The position numbers and the translations under genes were made by a program. Under the pieces are notes generated by a model. That model saw only the letters and a list, made by a program, of their open reading frames with translations. It ran no database searches and was not told the DNA's origin. A stretch of 64,000 nucleotides of DNA from Mesostigma viride. Its lineage: Eukaryota; Streptophyta; Mesostigmatophyceae; Mesostigmatales; Mesostigmataceae. Shown here piece after piece: positions 38,201 through 47,318 of this stretch. Location of the stretch: assembly GCA_009746045.1 (NCBI GenBank), contig RPFO01000312.1, positions 3,964,595 through 4,028,594 on the forward strand, written 5' to 3'. The first letter of the stretch is position 1, and each line of letters begins with the position of its first letter.

Positions 38201-39996
38201 GCAAACCGCGAGACAACGGGACACGCTTTGCATGCGTGCAGATCAATCTGGGCTGGACAAATACATGTCCATGCTCTACGATTCAACATTAGCTCCTTAC
38301 GCTGTACCTTAGTTAGGAGGTCATGCAGCACAAGGAGTGGTACTCAGCTCCCAGACAACGGAGGCAGCTAACTAGCAATCACCACGGTGGGAGCGTTCTA
38401 CAAAGGAGTGTTCCCAAGTCTAGCACCTCACCAGTGCAAACTCCCACAAGCCAGCCATGGTTTGCCGCTGGGCAGAACAAAAAGCGCGCCCTACACAGGT
38501 GCAGCGTTGGTCAATAAACATCAAAGTGCCAGTCAGAACACATCCGAGTTGCTGGTCGATAATGGCAAACTAAACAGAAATGGAGGAGAGAACGGGGGAG
38601 GCACCAAGAAGTGACTTACGGCGCGATTGCCATGTACAACGTCACATGCGTGCCCATAAATATGCGTGCCCACCCACCAGCTTCTTGTTGTCGGCGGTGA
38701 CGGAGCGCAGCAGGTTCTCTGCGTTGGCCTTCATGTTCTCCAAGGGGGGAACCGTGGCTTGCAGCTGCACCATGCGCGATCCCCAGGGGTCAAGGGGCAA
38801 AGGGCAGGGGGCAAGGGACAAGGGCAGGTAAGGAGCAAGGACAAGGCAAGGGGCAAGGAAGGGAGAGGGTCATGGGTGAGTATAGTGGAAAAGGAAAGGA
38901 AGGCATGATTACCCCCCATTAAATTCAGGCATGCGGCAGTGGGATATCTTCTTATAAATCAATGTTCACAAAGGCACGTGGAGGCCTAGCAATGGGCTGG
39001 CAGAAGAGGCAGGCAACTTTTCTGTCAGACAGGGCTAGGCTGTGAGCTTGATGTTCTTTTTAAAGGAACCACTTATGGGTCCATGAATGCGGTCCATGAA
39101 TGGGCCGAGTAATGAGGGCTGTGGATGGGGCAGAACAACGCAAAGGAGGGCAACCGGATGCGAACAATGGCTGCTGCGGTGCTGTCATATCAGCGCCCAG
39201 CGAGAGGAGGCGGCATCAACTATGCATGGCAGCACCAGTCTACCTGCTGACAGCGGGCCCAGTGAACCGGCGTGCATGCACCTTGCTATGTGGAGGCAGC
39301 ATACTTGGTCATGAAATGTTCAGTTGTTCCCACGCTCACTTTCTTGAGAGCCTCCTCTAGGAACATTTAAATACCTATTTGTGATTGACTATGACTTGCA
39401 CTCCAGCGCCTGCTCCAGCATAATAATCATACACAGCTACAACCACACTACTGTATGCGTTGCCCTCACCTGCTCCGATGCCTGTTCCAGCACAAAATTA
39501 ATGAACCGTTCGTACCATCTACGTAGCCCTCTCACCTGCTCGAGCGCCTGCTCCGCGCGCTTATACTTGCGCAGCATGGTGTCGCGCTCCTTGATGCGCC
39601 GCTGCAGCTGGTCGCTCTCGTGCTTGGCTGTCGCCACCGCCGCCTTCATCTTGATGTCCAGATTCACCTGGTCGCCCAGCAGCTGGTCCGCCTCCAGACC
39701 GGCTTCCTCCAGGTCCTTGCGGATGTCGTCCGCCGAACGCTCCTGGCAGCCAGCAGGATGGCGAGGTGATGGTAAGAATCGCGGTTGTGAGAGCGGTGTG
39801 TGACACACTGGCAGTAAAGACAAAGGTGGTGTGATGATACTGGTGACGGCACGCGGAGGGTGGGCATGGTGATGGTGGTGGTGGTGGTGGTGGTGGTGGT
39901 GGTGGTGGTGGTGGTGGTGGTGGTGGTGGTGGTGGTGGTGGTGGTGGTGGTGGTGGTGGTGGTGGCGGTGGCGGTGGCGGTGGCGGTGGCGGTGGC

Positions 39997-40028
<32 letters not shown>

Positions 40029-41656
40029 TGGTGGTGGTGGTGGTGGTGGTGGTGGTGGTGGTGGTGGTGGTGGTGGTGGTGATGGTGGTGCCGTAGGCGG
40101 CATGACAGGGTTCATGTTATTGCTGACAGCAGTCAGAGCGGGTACTGTGGTAAGCAAGGGGGGGACAAGGTGGTGACTGAAGTCTGGGTGACTGAAGTCT
40201 CAGTGATGACGGCAATGATGGGTCTCTCATCATGCGGTGCGCCGATGCTGGAGAATTGGCTGCATGGCGGTGGCGGGGGTGGCAGAAGACAGCCCTGTAA
40301 ACGTGCCTCCTCGCGCGCAACAAGGGTTCAAACTCAAAAGGGTGCATTATGCTCTGGAATGTTTTGTCCTCGGTCAAGCTGCTCCACGTGGAAATGCATC
40401 ACACGACCTCTCCGTGTAAAAAAATCTTGGTGATGAAGTTGAACGTGCTATGTGGCCCCCCATGGCCCCCCATATGGCACGTCCTGTTTTCCTCTTTCCC
40501 CCCTCCCACGTCTCCGTTCCCTCCCGCGCCCCCACCTTTTGTTCCGTCTGCACACGCAGCTTCTCAAGCGCGGCGGCCTGTCGCCCGTACTCCTCGGTCT
40601 GCTGCTTGACCTTCTTGGTCTGCGAATCCGCCTCCACCTCCACCTCGTGGATCTGGCGCACGCAACAAAACAGGGAAGCATGGCGCAGATGTCAACGCAA
40701 CACCATGGCACCCACTAAAAACGTGAGCACGCACACCCACAAAAGCATGCAGCCACATGCCATGGCACGATATGCCACGCCACGCCACGCCACGCCACAC
40801 CACGCCACACCACGCCATACCATGTAAGCACACAATGAAATGTGAGCACCTTGACACAACGCCCTGGCACAGCACGCCACCCAATACAATGTAAGCAGGT
40901 AGAGACCGTGACCAAAGACCAGAGCAGAACACACGCCGTGCAAGCAGGTACCAGACGCTGCGTCTCATTGCCCCTCCCATTCCATGGCCCTTTGAGCCTT
41001 GTTTTCATCGCTCCTGGCTCTATCCACTTTCGACCCTCTTTCCCCCCCACAGCAAAACGTAACGTTTGCCCATATGATGTCCTCCACCCCTCTTCCCCCC
41101 AAACCCAATAGTTTCTCCCCCCTACCTTTGGCTTACAAACCCCTAGCGTCTTAAAAACCCCAACCCAACCCACGCCCCTCTCTCCGCCCCCATGCGCCCC
41201 CCTTTCGGCCCCCCAATCACCCCACGCGCCCCCCCCCCCACCCCCCACCCCCCCACCCCCCACCCCCCACCCCCACCCCCCACCCCCACCCCCACCCCCC
41301 ACCCCCCACCCCCCACCCCCACCCCCACCCCCACCCCCACCCCCACCCCCACCCCCACCCCCCACCCCCCACCCCACCCCCGCACCTTGTCAAGCAGCCT
41401 CTGCTCGGTGATCTTTGCGTTGCGTATTTGGTTGTAGATCACGTCGGACTGCTTGCGTATCTTCTCCGGCACGCCTTCGATCTTGGCCAGCATGTTCTTC
41501 TCCGCAAGCTCTGCCGCCTCGCGCGCACGAATCGCGTCCATCACCTCCTCGTAGCGCTCGCGCGCCGCGTCAATCTGGGGGGGGGGGGCAGCATGAGGGA
41601 CGGGTGCGAGCATGTACACGTCAATACAACAACATGGACCATGAGTGTCGTGTCGA

Positions 41657-41726
<70 letters not shown>

Positions 41727-41760
41727 TTGGTGTTGGTGTTGGTGTTGGTGCTGGCGGTGC

Positions 41761-41795
<35 letters not shown>

Positions 41796-44700
41796 GTGGT
41801 GGTGGTGGTGGTGGTGGTGGTGGTGGTGGTGGTGGTGGTGGTGGTGGTGGTGGTGGTGGTGGTGGTGGTGGTGGTGGTGGTGGTGGTGGTGGTGGTGGTG
41901 GTGGTGGTGGTGGTGGTGGTGGTGGTGGTGGTGGTGGTGGTGGTGGCGGTGGCGGTCATGGCGGCCCCACACCGAGTAAGGGCATGCAGCGAAAGGCATG
42001 CCAACGAAGTTAATATTTTTTATAAAATGTTTATAATTTTGTCCATTATACCAACAATGTACAGGTAGAGAGGCTGCACCAACCATGATCAGACAAGCAT
42101 GTCCGTGTGTCCAGGCCAGGACAAAGGTATCACGGTAGCGGCGCATGGGATGCTCACCATGTGGGACCCCCTCTTGGCCCCCTCTTATAAACATAGGTCC
42201 CATCATGCACACCACCAATGGAGCCGAGCCCTGAGAAAGCCGCCCCTCCCAATGCTTCCCAAGAATGGTTGTCAGCACCAACCCATGTCCCGACGCTTGC
42301 TGTCTCGCCTTCCCCATGTACTCGACCAGGTTAGACTTGTCTCATGCTCTCACCTCGCCCTTGTACTTGACCAAATTTGGCTTGTCGGCTTCGATCGCCT
42401 CCTGCAGCTCCAAGATATCTTTCTGCACGATCGGATTGCGTGGGTAGGGTGCGGGGGATGGCATCGGAAATGGGGAGCGGGATGGCATGGGCGATTAAAA
42501 TAGATAACGTGCATGCAAAGGGGCTTGATGGCGTGGTGATGGCATACGCGTCCGCAGTTGATGGCCACCCACACACAGTGGCGCACCCCCCACGCATACT
42601 GTCACAGGCCACGAGTGGCTACCCATGGCGGCACAAATGGTGGAATCCGTAACCCTTGAGACGATGGATCGCCCCCGTGAAGCCTAGCAAGTCCAGCAGT
42701 AGCCAGTCACTCACAACAAGCCCAAGGATGGATCATAGACACGACATGCGGGCAGGTGCAATCTTAAGCAAGGCCTGGATATCGCCGCGCAATCATCCCG
42801 CGGGTTCAAATGGGAGCATTGCGCCAGGTAGGCCAACGGCTCCGCTTCATCGCAGTCATTGCTGCGGGACGGGACGGGAGAACGATGGGTAGGGCGGCCA
42901 CCGGCCATCACCGCTGGCTGCTCCGCCACTATGCCCCACAAATCCTTGACCCTGCAGGGAACCAGGGGTAAAGGAGAAACACCCCCAGTGCCCATCTATG
43001 CGGTGCATTCCCAAGAAAAGGGGCGCGCACCCCCTGGCCGGCTGCCCCCTGTATCTCCACTCCACCCTCCCGCCTTTGACGTGGCACCCCACGCGGCCAC
43101 CATCATCCCAACCCCATACGTCCCACAGCCACCGCGCACACAGTTACTTCGCCCCTAATAACTGAGAAATCCTGCCACTTTCAACTCTAGTGGGGGCAGC
43201 CCACTCAAAGCCTAGGACTGCTCCCCGCCCCTCCTATAATCAGGGTTTGGGGGTTCCCCCCATCTTCTCCCCTTTGTTCCCATCCACCCCCACATTCGTC
43301 TGCCACTCCCCTTCTTAATTTAGGCAACCCACCACGCCACCGTCACCTTCATCTGCCACCCTCCCCTTCCCTCCTTAGCACTACCCCTATATCCTCTTTA
43401 TCCTACGCCCCCCCCCCCCCGCCCCCTACAGCTTCATCTGCCCCTCCCCTCCTTAAAATTCACCCCGCCCCCCCCCACAGCACCTTCATTTGGCGAATCT
43501 GCGGCGCGAGCAGCGCGGCGTGCTCCCTCTCCAGCTCCTCCAGCTGCTGCTGCGCCTCGTCCTTCTGCCGCTCCAGCTCGGCCACCTCGAGGCGGTACAT
43601 CTGCTCGCGCTCCTTGGCCATTGCTACCTCGCTCTCCGCGTGCTCCGCGTCCTCGCGCAGCACGTCCACCAGCGAGGTGGCCTGCGACGTCACGCCGCTC
43701 GTGCGGTCCAGGTGCGAGCGCTCCGCCTGGGGTGGGGGGGGGGAACCAGTGAGAGGGTAGGGGAAAGAGGGGGGAAAGAGGGGCCAGACAGACAGACAGG
43801 GGGGGAGGGGAGGGAAGCCAGAGAGAGAGAGCGGGGGGAGGGGAGAACGAACAGATAGGCCGAAAGGGGAAAGAGGGAGGGCAGGGCGTGCGGCAAGAGA
43901 GGGCGCGGTTAGGGGAAGAGAGAGCAGGTTGGGGGAAAGGGAGAGGCCGAGATGGGGGGACCAGAGAGGGCGGGGTGGAGGGGAAAGGGCAGGGTAGGGG
44001 GAGAAAAAGGGCCAAACGACAGAGAGGGCAGTCGAAGGGTGGGGCGTGGCGGGGAGAAAGAGAGAGGGCAGGGTGGGTATTTTGGGGGGGAAGGGTGACA
44101 GAGGTCAGGGTAGGGGGCTAGCGGGCGTGGTGGCACCGAAACGGAGCCATGGAGGAGGTGGCAGTGAGCGGTGGACAGCAGGCCGGTGATAGGATACGGT
44201 TGCCTGCACGTCTAGTGGAAAGACATTCCACAGGCAGATGCCTGCCAGCAAGACAGGAGACCGTTGCCTCGGCTGCTAATCAGAAAACCAACTCCTTAAC
44301 ATTGATTGCTACCGCTGCACGTTCGGTGTCCCAACTGGTGCGAGACGTTGGTTGGCTTGCATGATCCAACATTGGGCAATCTACCTGAATCAAGCATGCA
44401 CACTCATGCTCGCTCGCTCGCTCCAGCAGAGCCACACGTCCTTCCTTGATTGCACTTGACAAACCTGCCTGCTTGCTCAAACTTTAACAAAACACACAGG
44501 CTCGCTGTCCCCCCTCACCTGCAGCCGCTGGTTGAGGCTCTTGGCTTCCTGCAGTGCGCTCTTTTCCGCTGCCATTGCGCGCATGACCCATGCGTGCATC
44601 TCCAAGAATCTGCCAGGGGAGGGGGGGGGAGGGCAAGGAAAACGAGAGATGGTGGGGAAGAATACGGAGCAGCGGGAACGTGCATGGGCACATGGTGATG

Positions 44701-46382
44701 TGTGGCAGCATACCCGAGGAAGGCGAGCGCCAGGACAAGTTGGTAAGGAACGGCGGCCAGCGTCCAAGGATGGGGTATCCAACAAGAACAGAAGGACGAA
44801 AAAATAGCCTTCAAGAAGAAGATAAGAAAAGGGCGGTTGCAAGGCAAAACTATAGAAGCTAACACCCGCATAATAGGAGGACGACTTGAATACATGGGGC
44901 AAGACTTGAAATATATGGGGCCAGAGTAAGCACATATGGGGCCAGAGTAAGCACATATGGGGCCAGAGTAAGCACATATGGGGCCAGAGTAAGCACATAT
45001 GGGGCCAGTGTTAGAAGAACATTAGGGCCATTGGATTTCGCAAGTGCGTCCGGCAAAGACCATAGGGGTGTTGTTGGCTGGGAAAGAGAACTGGGGTGAT
45101 GAGCGAGAGTTGCGCATGGGGTGGGGCCTGGTTGGGGCGCAATGTGACCCGCCATTGCAGGGGTGGACACAGTCACAAGACAGACCCAGGGAGTGGAACG
45201 GCATGATTTAGGAGAGGATACACGAAAAAAACAAAGGCCATCCCGTTGCTCATCAGCACATTAAGCAACATGAGAAAGTCCAGAAGAGAGTGCCAGCCAG
45301 CCAGGGGGTGCCTGAATGCCGGCCAGCCAACGGCAAGGGGTGTGCCATGGAGGGGCCGGATGGGGCAACCATGTAGCTGGGCATGGGAGCAAAGAGGGGC
45401 GTGTTATGGAGGTGTGCGTAGGAGGCCCATCATACTCATGAGGCTAACCATGTTGATACTGACCTAAATGATACTAGATACTGAATGATACTGTACTTAA
45501 TGATACCATACTGGGTGAGGAGGCCATGCAGGTTGCCAAAAATATTATGTTTTCGTTCGTCATGGCATTCTATTTTTCTTGCTTACTAGTGACAGCGAGA
45601 CACGAAAGGGACTATACTGGAGCAGGTCAGAAGGTGACAAGGATGCCAGTGATGCGCTTGCCACGCCAGAGTCGGTTGTTGGTATCTGCTGACGAAAGCC
45701 ACAGAGCTACCGTGCCAGACAAATGCTATCACTAGTACTGTCTCCATGGCCGTCCCTGCTGACAGCAGGCATAATCCGCAAGCTATGTGCAGCTACATCC
45801 TAGAACTGGCGGTTGTTTATAAGCTGGCCCCCCTGGCCAGCATGCCGGTGCAAAGTGGCCTGACGTGTACATGTGTTGAGAAAGACAGCTGCTTACTCGA
45901 CACACACGCTCGGTGGTATAGCGGCGTACGTTGGCTGTGATACGATCTTACCCTGTAAACGCGAAGTTCTTATCATGCAGCTAATTATTTTGCCGTCATA
46001 TTGGTCAGCCTGGCGCAAGTAATGAGCAGCCCTGCCAGTAGGGACGGTAACAGCCCGGCCTGCTCGTCACTATTACATCTGCGATACAGCATCTATTGCA
46101 GGACGCAATCTCACTGACAATGAGTCCCCACGGCGTGTTTCGCGTCCCTCTGTTGTCGACCTCGCATATAACGAGTAGTAACGTGCATTGGCGATGAGGG
46201 GAGATGCATGAGGTTGGGGAAATTATGGAAACGTACTTTTTCCGACACAGGTCCGCCTTCTCCGGATCAAGCTGCCCATTGCTCTGAAGTTCGTCCAGCT
46301 CCTTAAGGACAGCATCGTTAGATACATCAATGGCTGGAGCAGGTTCGCTCGATTGCGTAATACCAGCATCAAATTCCTCCAT
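29219..46382 (-). CDS. MBO2: MBO2 / CCDC146 orthologue, flagellar and centriolar coiled-coil protein
   Basis: Seventeen exons (high to low): 46382-46237, 44609-44519, 43726-43484, 42422-42354, 41574-41386, 40652-40536, 39742-39536, 38764-38678, 37785-37672, 36657-36541, 36250-36089, 35304-35089, 34130-33963, 32625-32462, 31425-31158, 30288-30178, 29581-29219. They sum to 2832 nt, 943 aa, close to the 955 aa of human CCDC146. Fourteen of 16 introns are phase 0; introns 1 and 14 are phase 2 and still match. Family landmarks: KELDELQSNGQ near the N-terminus, LVKNQRNKFVNLIQ, ELCILYEKANVQ, VSELSMYQ, and the C-terminal RPNAYISEELGIPRPYG and RHIRKP motifs. The chain is almost wholly alpha-helical coiled coil. 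In Chlamydomonas, MBO2 loss gives cells that swim only backward; the animal protein sits at centrioles and in sperm flagella. Start: ATG at 46382 with an upstream in-frame stop. Most introns carry tandem repeats, several derived from the exon edges. Confidence 0.93.
30666..31010 (+). repeat. Two adjacent minisatellites in MBO2 intron 15: 9-bp (GCAGACAAG) and 10-bp (GCCGCCCACG)
   Basis: 30666-30790 holds about 14 units of GCAGACAAT/GGCAGACAA. 30840-31010 holds about 16 units of GCCGCCCACG with T and C variants. Both lie wholly in the intron 30289-31157. Long ORFs across them are repeat artefacts. Confidence 0.9.
31590..31862 (-). repeat. Decoy copies of the exon 15 acceptor of MBO2
   Basis: The true exon 15 start is CAG|GATCGACGAGGAG at 31425. 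On the minus strand, upstream, CAG|GATCAGTGAGGAG occurs at 31606 and CAG|GATCGACAAGGG at 31717. Weaker versions occur near 31772 (GGTCATCGAAGAGGAG) and 31856 (GATCGATGAGAG). The intervening DNA is also related, so these are degenerate tandem units of roughly 60-180 bp. Confidence 0.6.
32660..33255 (+). repeat. 45-bp minisatellite, about 13 copies, in MBO2 intron 13
   Basis: Units contain GAAGGGGTGTACGAATAAG followed by AGCGAGGAAGGGGCATGC. Only a few point variants appear (CAAG, TTAG, ATGAG after CGAA). The array sits between exon 14 and two decoy copies of its acceptor. The 45-bp period keeps frames open on both strands; there is no sign of real coding. Confidence 0.95.
33255..33412 (-). repeat. 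Two decoy copies of the exon 14 acceptor of MBO2
   Basis: True exon 14 starts CAG|GAGGAGGTGCTCAAGAACG at 32625. Copies on the same strand: CAG|GAGGTGCTGAAGAACGGC at 33276 and CAG|GAAAAGGTGCGCGAGAAC at 33402. Both keep the AG acceptor and 15-20 bp of exon-like sequence. The 45-bp minisatellite now separates them from the real exon. Confidence 0.75.
33730..33962 (-). repeat. Decoy copies of the exon 13 donor of MBO2
   Basis: Exon 13 ends GAGAAGGCCAACGTGCAG|GTGGGT at 33963. Downstream on the minus strand, AAGAAGGCCAATTTGCAG|GTGAGC ends at 33905, with AGCTGTGCACCCTGTAC before it. CAG|GTGGG repeats, increasingly unlike the exon, end at 33839, 33804 and 33736. The first copy is clear, the last three are only suggestive. 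Confidence 0.6.
34205..34361 (+). repeat. GGT trinucleotide microsatellite with GGC start, about 50 copies, MBO2 intron 12
   Basis: GGC units at 34189-34213 pass into uninterrupted GGT to 34361. In the transcript this reads ACC/CCA. The poly-His, poly-Pro and poly-Gly ORFs over it are artefacts. Confidence 0.97.
34850..34990 (-). repeat. Two decoy copies of the exon 12 donor of MBO2
   Basis: Exon 12 ends CGCGAGAAGCAGACCACC then GATGAGCAG|GTGAGA at 35089. One copy ends CATGACCAG|GTATTG at 34951 and translates as NSFLWEQTNIHDQ beside the real QQFREKQTTIDEQ. A second copy ends at 34852 (GAACAGTTTCGCGAGATGC, then CAG followed by G-run, donor lost). Confidence 0.75.
35903..36128 (-). repeat. Five tandem units made from the exon 11 end plus donor, MBO2
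   Basis: Unit of 46-47 bp: GTCAAGAACCAGCGCAACAA ... CAACCTCATCCAG|GTAGG. Exon-like ends fall at 36089 (true), 36043 (CAG|GTAATG), 35996 (CAG|GGACGG, donor destroyed), 35949 (CAG|GTAAGG) and 35903 (CAG|GTAAGG). Two of the downstream donors match the consensus better than the one assigned. Reading straight through meets a stop at about 35945, so only the first donor, or skipping combinations, preserves the frame. Confidence 0.85.
36684..37040 (+). repeat. 48-bp minisatellite, about 7 copies, MBO2 intron 9
   Basis: Units carry GGCAGCTTGATGGTTAGGGT followed by AAAGGTTGAGGGTGAGG and TTTAGGGAGG. The start abuts the exon 10 acceptor (36657) and shares GCTGCCGC with it, so it may also be junction-derived. 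On the transcript strand it is pyrimidine-rich. Confidence 0.9.
37366..37530 (+). repeat. CCCCCA / CCCCA repeat, MBO2 intron 9
   Basis: About 165 bp of ACCCCC units with occasional ACCCC. In the transcript this is TGGGGG, which is quadruplex-forming. Confidence 0.95.
39399..39490 (-). repeat. Decoy copies of the exon 7 donor of MBO2
   Basis: Exon 7 ends GAGCAGGCGCTCGAGCAG|GTGAGA at 39536. Copies: GAACAGGCATCGGAGCAG|GTGAGG ending at 39470, and CTGGAGCAGGCGCTGGAG near 39420-39402 without a GT. The spacing is about 66-70 bp. Confidence 0.7.
39868..40084 (+). repeat. GGT/GGC compound microsatellite, about 70 copies, MBO2 intron 6
   Basis: GGT block, then GGCGGT block (39963-40023), then GGT block. 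Same orientation as the GGT arrays in introns 12 and 4. Confidence 0.97.
41230..41382 (+). repeat. CCCCCA repeat starting a few bases inside the intron 5 donor of MBO2
   Basis: In the transcript, exon 5 ends AAG|GTGCGGGGGTGGGG at 41386 and the next 150 nt are TGGGGG units. The splice donor is therefore fused to a long quadruplex-prone G tract. Confidence 0.95.
41658..41957 (+). repeat. Compound microsatellite CTG, GTTGGT, GGC, GGT, MBO2 intron 4
   Basis: CTG units 41658-41722, GTTGGT/GCTGGC about 41723-41760, GGC 41762-41791, GGT 41792-41945. The stepwise change of motif suggests serial mutation and expansion of one seed repeat. Confidence 0.97.
42306..42333 (-). repeat. Degenerate copy of the exon 4 end of MBO2
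   Basis: AACCTGGTCGAGTACATGGG on the minus strand matches the exon 4 end AATTTGGTCAAGTACAAGGG, which lies 20-40 bp before it in the transcript (true donor GAG|GTGAGA at 42354). The copy has no GT donor. Confidence 0.55.
44890..45008 (+). repeat. 21-bp minisatellite, about 5 copies, MBO2 intron 1
   Basis: GGGGCCAGAGTAAGCACATA units head to tail, with degenerate first copies. The rest of this 1.6-kb intron (44610-46236) shows no gene. Confidence 0.9.
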
Positions 46383-47318
46383 TGGTGTATCGCCTGCTAA
46401 GGGCTTGTTACCAGCTAATAATCTCAAACGTCGGCATGATATACGTTCTAACTAACGAAACGTACTGCATTTTATTTCGCCAATGCTAACCTAGACACGC
46501 GCGCTTCCAGCGATGGCGTCCCATCCGCATAATTCCCTGCCAAATTAAGGTATCCCTCTCCCCCATTCCAGAGTATGCTACATCAGGGCTGCGAGATACT
46601 GGCTAAACGCTCGATCACTTGATGCAGTCGGTAGCATGAATAACTTTTTATTCAAGCCTTTACAAGTCCTGCGTTGGCCATCGCCATTACTCGTGTGTAT
46701 TGCCTCGCTCTGGCCCTTTTTTATGACCCAGGCAACCTCGTCTCGAAATAGGTAACAGACAACCACAGAGGGACGGGAGGCGGACGCCAGCAGCATGCCC
46801 GAGTGCAATATATGCGGGGAAAACATGGGACGGGAAAACATGGCGCGGCGAATTATGAGTTGCATGCGGCCTTGGTTGAGTGCCGACTGCCTAGTGCTGA
46901 CTGGCTGGGGGCGCGGCGCGTTGCGATGTGCGGCAGTCAGCCTCGCAAGTTGCTGTTGTTGTTGTTGTTGTTGTCCACGCAAGTATAAATGCCTCTAGAG
47001 TTGAGCCTAGTTGACGCGTTGACAGGGACACGTGGTGCGCACGTCGTTACGTTGCTGCCAAAGATCCAAAAGCAGGAGTGCAGGTCTGCAGGATCCAAGC
47101 TCTGAACTCCCCGCACTTGTCGTCAGTCGTCACAGCGACGTGCCGAGTCTAACAAAGATCTTGTGGCACGATGCGTCGTGGCTATGGACAGGTGCCCCTT
47201 GCTGCACTGGTCACAGCTGTGATCGCGGGGAAAGCTGGAAGGGCTTAAAGAGCTGTTGACAGGCCGCTGTGGTTGCTGTTCGGAGAGAATACACTAAGAC
47301 GCCGTTTCGACTTCAGGA
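46383..47318. promoter_or_regulatory. Divergent promoter region shared by MBO2 and 6PGD
   Basis: The 936 bp separate the two start codons, which point away from each other. TATAAAT at 46984-46990 could serve the plus-strand gene, with a long leader of about 300 nt. A GTT microsatellite lies at 46951-46972. No other motif is convincing. Confidence 0.55.

Noticed and set aside
46383-46427. TTG start extending the MBO2 N-terminus
   Set aside because: Non-ATG start, and an in-frame stop lies just upstream; ATG at 46382 is preferred.
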